Positions 49,888 through 57,899 of a DNA stretch of 64,000 nt are shown piece by piece. The notes beneath the pieces are model-generated. The model was not told the DNA's origin. It ran no database searches and saw nothing but the letters and a program-made list of their open reading frames with translations. The DNA comes from Alteribacter lacisalsi (GTDB lineage Bacteria > Bacillota > Bacilli > Bacillales > Salisediminibacteriaceae), in NCBI RefSeq assembly GCF_003226345.1, contig NZ_PDOF01000001.1, forward strand, positions 2,046,001 to 2,110,000, in the 5' to 3' direction. The position numbers and the translations under genes are program-made. Each line of letters begins with the position of its first letter. Positions within the stretch are counted from its first letter, which is position 1.

Positions 49888-49937
49888 AAAAGGCCGACAC
49901 AGGACAGATTTTTTCTATCTGTCTGGTCAGCCTCTTT
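49888..49937 (-). terminator. Probable terminator of csbD
   Basis: AAAAGGC ... GACAGAT pairs with ATCTGTC ... GCCTCTTT around TTTTTTCT; on the minus strand the run ends in TTTTCCC. Confidence 0.65.
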
Positions 49938-49990
49938 ATCATTATCTCATTATAGATAAAGTTCTTTTACTTTTGCTGCCTTGATGTTTC

Positions 49991-50173
49991 TTAGCGGTCT
50001 TCTTTTACTTTCCCTGTTGTTTCCTGGAATTTGCCTTTTACTTTATCTTTCTTTCCCTCTTTCTGCATGTCACTGTTGTTCGTTGCGTTTCCTACCTGAT
50101 CCTTAACTTCACCTTTTGACTTATTCACGCCGCCTTTTACTTTATCTGATACACTATCGCGATTCTCCGCCAT
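49991..50173 (-). CDS. csbD: CsbD-family stress protein
   Basis: 60 residues, highly charged: SVSDKVKGGVNKSKGEVKDQ followed by KVKGKFQETTGKVKED, the repeated KxKGxxxxxxGKVK pattern of CsbD. In B. subtilis csbD belongs to the sigma-B general stress regulon; function unknown, probably a cytoplasmic helical protein. GGAGG precedes the ATG. I do not see a clear sigma-B promoter upstream. Confidence 0.88.
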   Translation of the reverse strand: MAENRDSVSDKVKGGVNKSKGEVKDQVGNATNNSDMQKEGKKDKVKGKFQETTGKVKEDR

Positions 50174-50303
50174 ATCCGTATTCCTCCTTCAAGGTTTGTA
50201 TTTCTTCTTATGGGAAGTCTATTACCGTTTTTTCAAATGGCAAAACCTCCGATCTCTGGTAAAATGACAGAAGATTCTTTTTCGGAGAAAGGTTCGTGCA
50301 GCT

Positions 50304-51062
50304 ATGAAGAAACTTCTATATTTACCCTCAGCGCTTTTTCTGGCAGCCTGCGGCAGCGGAGAACCTGAAGATACAGCCCCTGTCCATGTTGGTGCGGCAG
50401 CAGATTTGTACCATGCTTTTTCAGATATCGGTGAGCAGTTTGAGGATGAGACTGGTTATGATGTCACCTTCACTTTCGGGTCAACCGGTCAAATCACCCA
50501 GCAGATTGAAGAGGGAGCTCCTTATGACATTTTTGCAGCTGCCCATGAGTCCTACATCGATCGCCTGATTGAGGCCGGTCACATGAATCCGGAGACGAAA
50601 CGGCTTTATGCTTATGGTGTGATCGGGCTTATGTATGATGACGATTTTCTGGAAGGTCCTCTCAAAGCGGAAGACCTCACAGACGACCGGATCAGCCGTA
50701 TTGCCATCGCTAATCCGGAGCATGCTCCTTACGGAAAAGCAGCCCGTGAAACACTTGCTCACTGGGGCATCTGGGACGAGGTGGAAGACAAGCTTGTTCT
50801 GGGTGAAAACATACGTCAGTCTTATCAGCATGTTGAAACCGGCAATGCCGATGTGGGCATCATCGCACTCGCTCTTTCCCATCAATCCGATTTGGCATTT
50901 CAGGAAATCTCCCTTACCGATCACGAACCGATTGTTCAGGCCCTTGGGATCCCTGAGCTCAGCGGGAACCGTGAAGGTGCGGAGGCGTTCTCTGAATTTA
51001 TCTTTTCTGAAACCGGTCAGGAGATCATGCTGAAGTACGGGTTTCTTTTACCGGAGGAGTAG
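50304..51062 (+). CDS. modA: Molybdate ABC transporter binding lipoprotein
   Basis: 252 residues. Lipobox LFLAAC gives lipidated Cys16. The mature protein matches ModA: VHVGAAADLYHAFSDIG, TFTFGSTGQITQQIEEGAPYDIFAAAHESYID, IANPEHAPYGKAARETL and NADVGIIALA. It captures molybdate (or tungstate) outside the membrane for ModB. AAAGG upstream is rather far from the ATG (about 12 nt). The permease follows after 3 nt. No modC ATPase gene follows. Confidence 0.92.
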   Translation: MKKLLYLPSALFLAACGSGEPEDTAPVHVGAAADLYHAFSDIGEQFEDETGYDVTFTFGSTGQITQQIEEGAPYDIFAAAHESYIDRLIEAGHMNPETKRLYAYGVIGLMYDDDFLEGPLKAEDLTDDRISRIAIANPEHAPYGKAARETLAHWGIWDEVEDKLVLGENIRQSYQHVETGNADVGIIALALSHQSDLAFQEISLTDHEPIVQALGIPELSGNREGAEAFSEFIFSETGQEIMLKYGFLLPEE

Positions 51063-51065
51063 CTG

Positions 51066-51728
51066 ATGGAGGCAATCTGGTTTCCCTTATACCTGTCATT
51101 AAAAGTTGCGGCTACAGCAACCTTCATAGCCTTTATTGCCGGTGTTTTGCTTGCATGGCTGTTTACGATGAAGAAAAATATCTGGACCGAGACACTCAGC
51201 CTCTTAATCATGCTGCCTCTCGTACTGCCGCCAACAGTGCTTGGATACTACCTATTAGTAGGCCTCGGCCGCCGAAGCTGGCTCGGTCAGTGGTATGAGA
51301 CCCTTACCGGCTCGCCTCTTGTATTTACATGGCAGGCTGCTGTGATTGCCGCATCCATTGCGGCCCTTCCACTCATTGTCCGCCCCATGCAGGCCGCTTT
51401 TGAATCGATCAGCCGTCAGAGTCTGGAAGCAGCCCAGCTGGATGGCGCAAATCAGTGGCAGCTCCTGATCCGGATTATTCTTCCTCTGTCGGTACAGGGT
51501 ATTCTTGCCGGTCTGATTCTCGGCTTCGCCAGAGCAATGGGCGAGTTTGGCGCTACCCTAATGGTCGCAGGGAATATTCCAGGGCAGACACAGACATTGT
51601 CCATCGCCATATATGACGCGGTCCAGGCTAATCGGATGGATGACGCCCACCTGATGGTTGTCGTTCTGAGCGTCATCACAATTGGATTTTTGTTTTTAAT
51701 TACAAGGACCGGTAAGCGGGCGGTATAG
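51066..51728 (+). CDS. modB: Molybdate ABC transporter permease
   Basis: 220 residues, five to six membrane segments, with the EAA-like loop LEAAQLDGANQWQLLIRIILPLS and the ModB motif GFARAMGEFGATLMVAGNIPGQTQTLSIAIY. It forms the channel of the molybdate transporter. The start is 3 nt beyond the modA stop, with GGAGGAG ahead. A modC-type ATPase is missing here; the next gene encodes a small membrane protein. The ATPase must come from another locus or another transporter. Confidence 0.93.
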   Translation: MEAIWFPLYLSLKVAATATFIAFIAGVLLAWLFTMKKNIWTETLSLLIMLPLVLPPTVLGYYLLVGLGRRSWLGQWYETLTGSPLVFTWQAAVIAASIAALPLIVRPMQAAFESISRQSLEAAQLDGANQWQLLIRIILPLSVQGILAGLILGFARAMGEFGATLMVAGNIPGQTQTLSIAIYDAVQANRMDDAHLMVVVLSVITIGFLFLITRTGKRAV

Positions 51729-51770
51729 GGAAAGGGAATCAAAAAATCTTATAACAGGAGAGGTGAACGG

Positions 51771-51977
51771 ATGAGGCGATTAACGGTATTCGGCAAAAGC
51801 TGTGTAATTATTGGTGCAGGCTTACTTCTACTGGGATCATCATTGGTTATTATGGATTTTGCAGGCGGGGAACTGTCCTTTACTTCACTGACGTTTATTC
51901 CCACTGGACTGGCTCTAATGATCATCGCTTCAAATATTAAGAAGGACCGGGTAAGCAACAGCAGGCTGGAGAACTGA
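51771..51977 (+). CDS. Small membrane protein, 68 residues
   Basis: Two hydrophobic segments (SCVIIGAGLLLLGSSLVIMDF and FIPTGLALMIIASNI). ACAGGAGAGG lies 7 nt before the ATG. Just downstream of modB, possibly in the same transcript. Function unknown. Confidence 0.65.
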   Translation: MRRLTVFGKSCVIIGAGLLLLGSSLVIMDFAGGELSFTSLTFIPTGLALMIIASNIKKDRVSNSRLEN

Positions 51978-52028
51978 AATTATTTGGAAAGTGCGCGGAT
52001 CGGAGGGAGCAGGTGTGGGTGTGGGTGT

Positions 52029-52138
52029 GTCGATATTTGTCGTTTCGTCGATATTCTGCCTTCGAAGGTCGATATCTTTTTAACGACGGTCGATTCCCGG
52101 ACTTTTAAGGTCGATATTAGGCAAAAGAAGGTCGATAT
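52029..52138. repeat. 21-bp tandem repeat with GTCGATAT core
   Basis: GTCGATAT or GTCGATTC occurs at 52029, 52047, 52068, 52089, 52110 and 52131. The last five start exactly 21 bp apart (18 bp for the first step). Between copies the sequence is variable, but the AAGG(G)TCGATAT pattern is kept. As 21 is a multiple of 3, frames on both strands stay open (for example one with repeating V-D-I); I take this as a by-product. Two helical turns per step place all cores on one face of the DNA. Confidence 0.8.
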
Positions 52139-52260
52139 CGTGCTCAAAATTAATAACATAGCCTGCACGAGGAGCAATTTCTATGAAAACATCTTACTTC
52201 AACTATATGGTATCGCTTAGAAAAACAACATAGTGTAACTTTGCTTTAAATTATATACAA

Positions 52261-52292
52261 AAATGAGCGGTTCAGTGGGGAACCGCTCATTT
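52261..52292. terminator. Hairpin downstream of the 21-bp repeat
   Basis: AAATGAGCGGTTC pairs with GAACCGCTCATTT around AGTGGG. It could end transcription in either direction; the T tracts are short. Confidence 0.7.
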
Positions 52293-52417
52293 ATATTGTT
52301 CAGCGTACCTTTCCTGCTCCCATCTCCCCTTTTTACGACCAGAAGTCATATGAATCCCTGGCTCTTCCTCTTCAACTCATTCTTACATTTTCGGCATCAT
52401 TAAACGTCAACACTTGC

Positions 52418-53401
52418 TTAATGCTCAACAATCTCAAGCGTGACACGATCCTCTGCGCCTGCCGCCAGACGTGCGGTCCCGCCTATGGGAAAGGTAAGAT
52501 GAGGTGTTGTATGGCCGAAATCCACATTATAGATGACAGGAAGATCATCCAGTTCCGGCTTTGATCCGATAATTGCCGCTATATCAACAGGGGTCATTTC
52601 CGAGGCTTTTTGAAAACGTCCGATCGCAATACCCCGGATGCCCGCAGCCTCAGGCAGATGAAGAAGCGACTGGAGATCACGGTCAAACGTATTGGCATCA
52701 ACAAGATAATCATCCTCAAGAAACAGGACCGCTCCGTTTAATTCAGGCATAAATTCGGTCCCCTGCAGCAGGTTGAGCGTACAGAGATTCCCCCCAACGA
52801 TTTTACCTTCTGACTTTCCCTGAGAGATCGTAAGAAAGCCTTCATTTTTTATGAATGCCCGGTTTTCCTGATCCAGGTACCACGAATCATCACTCCATTC
52901 GTGTGAGGGTGAAACCGTAAACGGCTCGCTTTTCATCAGACACCGCTTGAAATACGCAGTTGTGTAGTCGATCCCTTTCTTCATTCCAAAGGTTGAGAAA
53001 TGCGGGCCGGAGTATGTCACAAGACCTGTCTTCACCAAAACAGCATTACTTAAGGCAGTAATGTCTGAGTATCCGCACAGCACTTTCGGATTTTTTCTGA
53101 TCAGTTCGTAATCCAGATCACGAAGCAGCTGATTGCTGTTGTGTCCGCCGATTGTGGTCAGAATCCCTTTCACATCAGGGTCTTCAAAAGCTTCGTGAAG
53201 ATCCGTTAGCCGGGATTCAACTGCTGACGAGTGAAACCGGTTCTCTTCCTCCGCATGACGGCCGAAGGTAACGTGAAGTCCCAGTGCCTCCAGCCTTTCT
53301 ATAGCAATCCGTCTCGTACTCTCACTGATGATCCCGAGGCTCCGTGCCGGTGAAACGACCCGGATTTGATCGCCAGTTTGAAGCTTCGCCGGAAATATCA
53401 T
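52418..53401 (-). CDS. LD-carboxypeptidase, S66 family (LdcA/MccF-like)
   Basis: 327 residues. Nucleophile Ser in CGYSDITALSNAV, Glu in VGGNLCTLNLLQGTEF and His in VDFGHTTPHLTFPIGG form the catalytic triad. Family members remove the terminal D-Ala from muropeptide tetrapeptides or cleave microcin-like conjugates. No signal peptide; acts in the cytoplasm. AAAGGAGGAG precedes the ATG at 53401. It follows the phosphotransferase gene by 13 bp, suggesting one transcript. Confidence 0.9.
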   Translation of the reverse strand: MIFPAKLQTGDQIRVVSPARSLGIISESTRRIAIERLEALGLHVTFGRHAEEENRFHSSAVESRLTDLHEAFEDPDVKGILTTIGGHNSNQLLRDLDYELIRKNPKVLCGYSDITALSNAVLVKTGLVTYSGPHFSTFGMKKGIDYTTAYFKRCLMKSEPFTVSPSHEWSDDSWYLDQENRAFIKNEGFLTISQGKSEGKIVGGNLCTLNLLQGTEFMPELNGAVLFLEDDYLVDANTFDRDLQSLLHLPEAAGIRGIAIGRFQKASEMTPVDIAAIIGSKPELDDLPVIYNVDFGHTTPHLTFPIGGTARLAAGAEDRVTLEIVEH

Positions 53402-53414
53402 ATGTTCTCCTCCT

Positions 53415-54386
53415 TTATTCGCTAATAAAAACGGGATCATTCACTGTTTGTGTGATCAGCCGTGTTAAATCAGCATTTCTTATAGGACCAACCTCATCGT
53501 GGTCGAGCATGCTGCAAAGTGAAACGAGATCTGCCAGTCTGGCCAGCTTTCTCCATTCTTCAGGAAGTTCAATTCCTTCCTGTTTAAGCCCTGCAAGGAC
53601 TCCTGCCTCAAATCTAACAAAATCCGGATACGTGTCGTAGCGGATCAGATTCCCAAGATCAATATAAATGGAGCCGGCCATGGCAAACTCCCAGTCCAGG
53701 ACGGCGCTGACCTCAGTACCCTCCATAAGGATATTCAGACCGTTAAAATCACCGTGCACAAGCCCTGTGCCAGAAGTATCGCTCTCCAAAAGAGTGGCGT
53801 GCTTTACTGCAAATCTTCGTACCTCACGGGCAAGCCCGGGGTGAAGGTGCCTGCCGGTTTTACCTGCCGAAAAAAAATAATCGAAAGTACTATTATAAAA
53901 GGCCGGAGTAAGGGAGAACGGGAATCCTATCTCGAGATTTACATCGAGATCTCCCGCACGGCTGAATGATGCTATATTCCGGAAGCGGCCCATTGCGCGC
54001 CCCACCGATTTACCCGCTTCCTCCTGCTTCGGGTCAGAAACTTTCCCGAGCACGTCACGGAGCAGCGTGCCTTTTTTCCAATCCAGGAACGCAGCCTGTT
54101 CTGATCCGGTACTGCCGCAGACCTGCATATGAGGCACAAACTCAATGGTTTCCAAAAGATTATGTACAGCCTGCTCCTTTGCCAGACACTGGCGATCGTG
54201 CGGGATCCGCAGCACAAGCTTCTGTGCTCCAGCCAGAAGAAGAAGGAAATTCGTATTGCTAAGCCCTCCCGTAAGGCGCTGAGCCTCAACCAGTCTTGCA
54301 TCAGGGTCATATTGATAAAGGAGTTCCTCTGCCCACTCACGGTCAAACGGCTCTTCCTGCCGCATCCGTTCCCATCCTGTTTTCAC
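53415..54386 (-). CDS. Phosphotransferase of the APH/choline-kinase fold
   Basis: 323 residues. Protein-kinase-like fold: GGLSNTNFLLLLAGAQKLVLRIP (nucleotide loop with Lys/Arg), LVHGDFNGLNIL (catalytic Asp and metal-ligand Asn), VLDWEFAMAGSIYIDLGNLI (second metal Asp). It phosphorylates a small hydroxyl compound such as a sugar, choline, or aminoglycoside; which one is unknown. I start at the GTG at 54386 (GGGAG at 9 nt) rather than the GTG at 54395. It is cotranscribed with the S66 peptidase, hinting at a link to wall or small-molecule recycling. Confidence 0.83.
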   Translation of the reverse strand: MKTGWERMRQEEPFDREWAEELLYQYDPDARLVEAQRLTGGLSNTNFLLLLAGAQKLVLRIPHDRQCLAKEQAVHNLLETIEFVPHMQVCGSTGSEQAAFLDWKKGTLLRDVLGKVSDPKQEEAGKSVGRAMGRFRNIASFSRAGDLDVNLEIGFPFSLTPAFYNSTFDYFFSAGKTGRHLHPGLAREVRRFAVKHATLLESDTSGTGLVHGDFNGLNILMEGTEVSAVLDWEFAMAGSIYIDLGNLIRYDTYPDFVRFEAGVLAGLKQEGIELPEEWRKLARLADLVSLCSMLDHDEVGPIRNADLTRLITQTVNDPVFISE

Positions 54387-54549
54387 TGCGGCCACTCCCT
54401 TCCTTTTCCATTACTATAGCAGGAATTTTCAAATATTGGCACCTCCAGTATGCAAGAAAAAGAATGCACCACCTGGTGTTAACATAAGGACGCCAATCTG
54501 GTACTATTGACTAGGATAAATTGTCCATAGAATCGAAAGGATGCCCAAC

Positions 54550-55800
54550 ATGACTGAAACCCTCCTGATAAATTTCCTGTTTCTTTTCTTTCCTGTACTG
54601 ATGTACGTTATTTTTTTTGAAAATAAAGTAAATAAACATAATCATAAACTGCTTCTGTTCCTTTTCGCTTCTGTTTCCATGATTTTGTCCATGAGTTTTC
54701 CAATTCAGCTCGAACTTGGCTTTATATACGATCTTCGCTACATTCCATTTATTCTGGGAGCTCTCTTTGGCGGCTACGTGATTGCCCTTCCTCTGTACGT
54801 AATTCTTAATTTATTCCGATTCGTGGTTGGCGGCGATGGTGTGCTGCTGTCCTTTTTATATTCCACTGTCGTGTTTATTGTCGTTCCTATGTTCAGCAGC
54901 CGCTTTATTCAGCTTGAACCGTTCAAGCGGATTCAGACAGCAGTGCTCATTTCAGTGGCTAATACGGCTATTTACCTGCTGACACTCACAACCTTCTATG
55001 AAACACTTAACCAGGAGTTCTGGCTCAGCACCATCCACCTTCTCGCGATTTACTTTTTCGGCACCCTGATTATCATGATTATTATTGAAAAGATCCTTTA
55101 CAATATACAGGTGCGGGAACGAATGATGGAAACAGAGCGCCTGAATGTGATCAGTGAACTTTCAGCCAGTATCTCACACGAAATTCGTAACCCGCTTACG
55201 GTGACGAGCGGTTTTCTGCAGCTGTTAAATAAATCGAAAACACTGAAGGAAAAAGAGAAACGCTATGTGGACCTGAGTATGCAGGAAGTTAAACGTGCCG
55301 AAACGATTGTGAGTGACTTTTTATCCCTGGCCAAACCGCAGGCGGAAAACATGGTCACTTCCAATCTGGAAAACGAGACGAATTACGTGAACAACATTAT
55401 GATTCCGTACGCCAAAATTCATAAAGTGGACGTGAACTTCACCCATACAAACACTCTCGAAGCTACCTTTGACCAGAACCAGATGAAGCAGACTCTGATT
55501 AACTTGTACAAAAACGGAATTGAAGCAGTAGAGCAGGACCGGCGCGGTGTTCTTAATGTCAGCGTGACCAGCAGCGACGGCAAAATCCTGATTACAATTG
55601 AGGATAACGGAAACGGGATGACCCGTGAGGAAATGGCCCGCATTGGCAAGCCTTATTATTCAACCAAAAAAGAAGGGACCGGTCTTGGTATGCTGATGGT
55701 GTACAGTACGGTCAATAAAATCGGCGGCAAGATAAAAGTGGAAAGCGAAAAAGGGAAAGGAACGACCTTTACCATCACAATACCCATGAAAAAGAACTAA
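54550..55800 (+). CDS. Membrane histidine kinase, KinB-like sporulation kinase
   Basis: 416 residues. Six hydrophobic segments in residues ~1-185 form a 5TMR/LytS-like sensor; then HisKA with phospho-acceptor His in SASISHEIRNPLTVTSGFLQLL and HATPase_c with IEDNGNGMTREE, PYYSTKKEGTGLGM. This is the plan of Bacillus KinB, which feeds phosphate into Spo0F-Spo0B-Spo0A. No response regulator is adjacent, as expected for a phosphorelay kinase. GAAAGG lies 9 nt before the ATG at 54550; the ATG at 54541 abuts that site. Confidence 0.88.
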   Translation: MTETLLINFLFLFFPVLMYVIFFENKVNKHNHKLLLFLFASVSMILSMSFPIQLELGFIYDLRYIPFILGALFGGYVIALPLYVILNLFRFVVGGDGVLLSFLYSTVVFIVVPMFSSRFIQLEPFKRIQTAVLISVANTAIYLLTLTTFYETLNQEFWLSTIHLLAIYFFGTLIIMIIIEKILYNIQVRERMMETERLNVISELSASISHEIRNPLTVTSGFLQLLNKSKTLKEKEKRYVDLSMQEVKRAETIVSDFLSLAKPQAENMVTSNLENETNYVNNIMIPYAKIHKVDVNFTHTNTLEATFDQNQMKQTLINLYKNGIEAVEQDRRGVLNVSVTSSDGKILITIEDNGNGMTREEMARIGKPYYSTKKEGTGLGMLMVYSTVNKIGGKIKVESEKGKGTTFTITIPMKKN

Positions 55801-55829
55801 GCCCGTCATCGCAATGCCAGGCTTTTTCT
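55800..55829 (+). terminator. Terminator of the kinase gene
   Basis: AGCCCGTCAT pairs with ATGCCAGGCT, followed by TTTTCTTTG, just after the stop codon. Confidence 0.7.
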
Positions 55830-55852
55830 TTGTTCGCTATGGAGATGATTAT

Positions 55853-56129
55853 TCAGAGGTCGTCCAGCCACTGTACGACGCCCTCGGCTTCTTTCATAAT
55901 AAAACGATTCGGCTGGTCGCTTACATCCGCCAGATAGTAACTGTCGTCTCCTGTAAAACAGACACTGAGATATTTATCCAGAATACTGATATCATCATCC
56001 GATTTAATCAGGTACGCCGTTTCATGCACCTTTTTAATGTCATATAGCTTTGAGAGCCGCTCCGCAATGCACTCCCCGGTTTCGGCAGACGCAGCATTAT
56101 ACGTAAACGAATAGATTTTTTGCAGTCAT
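55853..56129 (-). pseudogene. Small gene (about 90 codons) with a frameshift just after its start
   Basis: From 56120 to 55853 on the minus strand a clean frame reads IYSFTYNAASAETG ... and ends VVQWLDDL, with normal codon use. It lacks a start codon: upstream in frame is a stop. An ATG at 56129, with GAGGAG upstream and overlapping the ACR3 stop codon (ATGA), is one base out of frame; the change falls in a run of six A (56115-56120). Either it is frameshifted, or it uses a non-canonical CTG start at 56125. Function unknown; it would follow the exporter in one operon. Confidence 0.5.
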
Positions 56130-57108
56130 CTTTTCCACTCCTCTTTCCCTTCTAATACCCCAGCCTCACTTTTTTTATAACCTCTCAAAAGAATTTGCGA
56201 GATTACCGCAAGAATAGGCAGTTCAAGAAAAGGACCGACCACAAGCGTCAGCGCAATAAGTGGCTCATCAGGAAAAGCTGTCATGGCGATCGCAAGAGCC
56301 ACAGGCGAATTCCTTGCCAGCGTCGTCAGGCTCAGACTCACTCTGTCACGATACGTAAACCCTGCTGCTCTGCCAGCCAGCTGGCCTGCAAAGTAGTTGA
56401 TTACAAAAAATAGGAGAATGGGTAGCAGCAGCCAGACAAGCTCCAGGTTTGCAAGCAGAATATGACCCTGGGAAGCAAACATAGCTGTGATTGCAAGACT
56501 GAGAAAAATAACCGGCATCATGCTGGTTTTGTTAAGAAACGCTTCCTCAAGTTTTTTTTGTTCCGAAGCAGTACTTTCGTCAGAAGCGCCAATATAAGCG
56601 GAACGATCAGAACCAGCAGCACGCTTTGAAAAAGCCACACAGGCTCGAACGTTCCCGTGGTCCCGGCAAAAATCAAGAGATATACGGGCAGAAGCACCAC
56701 CTGAAGAATCAGGTTTACAGGAAGAATGGCAGTGGATAACGACACATTCCCTTTCGCAATACCCGTAAAAATCAGGTACCAGTCTGTGCAAGGTGTTACC
56801 ATAAGCATGATAAACCCGATCAAGAGGGCCGGATGACCTCCGAGAAACAGGTATCCAAGGCCTGCTGCCAGCAGGGGTACCCAGACAAAATTAATCAGGA
56901 TTGACAGTACTGTAAACCTTTTGTTCATAAACGACTGCCTGATTTCCTGCAGGGGAATCTGAAGGAACGTAAGATACAGCATCATAATTAACAGGGGAAC
57001 GATAACAACTTCTGCATGTCTCTGAACGGAGTCTGAAAGTCCGATGACCAGACCGGTAAAAACGGAAAACAGGATAAATAAAGAATAGAGTTTTTCAAAT
57101 ACCTTCAT
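56126..57108 (-). pseudogene. ACR3-family arsenite exporter (BASS fold), frameshifted
   Basis: Two frames together make one ~327-residue protein. The first (57108 to about 56565) has KVFEKLYSLFILFSVFTGLVIGL, the family's [21 protein letters not shown] with the essential Cys, and five to six segments; it then slips at an A8 run (plus strand T8, ~56552-56559) into a 20-residue wrong tail ending at 56518. The second, from the same point to 56126, continues KKLEEAFLNKTSMMPVIFLSLAITAMF and SLTTLARNSPVALAIAMTAFPDEPLIAL. Inserting one A would restore the gene. It may be a true pseudogene, a phase-variable gene or a sequencing error. Some relatives transport other substrates. Confidence 0.8.
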
Positions 57109-57173
57109 ACATCTTCACCTGCTCTGTCAACACAATAGACTAAGCATACTGGCAGGGCAGGCTACTGTAAAGA

Positions 57174-57300
57174 TCATCCCTTACTGCTTAATACACCCTG
57201 TCCCTCCTGAAGAACATTCGTCACACTGAGCAGGTGACCGTCGGGATCCTAAAGAAACACTCGTTTCCCTGCAATATTTTCTGATAATTCCCTTAATTAG
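57174..57300 (-). pseudogene. Remnant of a VOC/glyoxalase-type gene
   Basis: On the minus strand the translation ENIAGKRVFL, stop (TAG), DPDGHLLSVTNVLQEGQG is the typical C-terminal strand of VOC proteins (F-x-DPDG-H/N-x-x-E-L). The rest of the domain is missing and an in-frame stop interrupts what is left. I regard it as a decayed fragment in the gap between the exporter and the 141-residue gene. Confidence 0.5.
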
Positions 57301-57427
57301 ATTGAATATGGATTTTAGTAATTTCTTTATTGATGTAGTAAGATAGAAATTTAACCTGCGAAAAAGGGAAAACGCACTCTGGCAACGAAAGGAACATCCA
57401 AGAAAGGTTTAGAGGGAGAGTGACTTT

Positions 57428-57853
57428 ATGCTTTATGTATCAAAAATTGATAAAATTATAAAAGACACGTTGAATGAACACAATCTGGAAATTAACTATA
57501 CCTTCAGTGATAGTCTGGAGGTGCCGATGAGCTACAATAAATCCACAAATACAATTAAATGTAATTATATTCGATTAAACGGCTATAAATCTGTCATGAA
57601 CAGCCGGCTGAAAGAATCGGACGAAAACTTTGTGCGACTGATCATTTACCGGCAGATCGGCCATTACCTGGACTTCAAAAACAACTGGCATGATTTAAGA
57701 ACCCTGATGTATGGTGAAGATGATGAGAAAGAGGAACTCAGGGCCAAACTCAATTACAACGCATGGGAGTATGGCAGAACGCTCGTTCCGGAGCATCTTC
57801 TTCACGCTTATGACAAGTTCAGGGAGCTGGAAAAAACAACGGTTCACTCATAA
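57428..57853 (+). CDS. Protein of 141 residues, possibly a degenerate zinc-peptidase-like protein
   Basis: The central segment VRLIIYRQIGHYLDFKNNW lines up with the HExxH helix of ImmA/SprT-like peptidases (HELGHYLD), but the first His and the Glu are replaced (RQIGH). A later ELRAKLNYNAWEYGRTLVP resembles the helix carrying the third ligand in those families. If related, it has lost activity and would be a binding protein. The similarity is weak. GGGAGAGTG lies 5 nt before the ATG. It is monocistronic with a terminator at 57863-57891. Confidence 0.7.
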   Translation: MLYVSKIDKIIKDTLNEHNLEINYTFSDSLEVPMSYNKSTNTIKCNYIRLNGYKSVMNSRLKESDENFVRLIIYRQIGHYLDFKNNWHDLRTLMYGEDDEKEELRAKLNYNAWEYGRTLVPEHLLHAYDKFRELEKTTVHS

Positions 57854-57862
57854 CCATAACCG

Positions 57863-57891
57863 AAAAGGCCTCCGAGTCGGGAAGGCCTTTT
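57863..57891. terminator. Bidirectional terminator
   Basis: AAAAGGCCT pairs with AAGGCCTTTT; lies between two convergent genes. Confidence 0.85.
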
Positions 57892-57899
57892 CTGCTTTA

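Noticed and set aside
51984-52220. Frame encoding a protein with repeating V-D-I units across the 21-bp repeat
   Set aside because: A repeat unit divisible by three opens frames on both strands. No convincing SD, and composition is unlike the neighbours.
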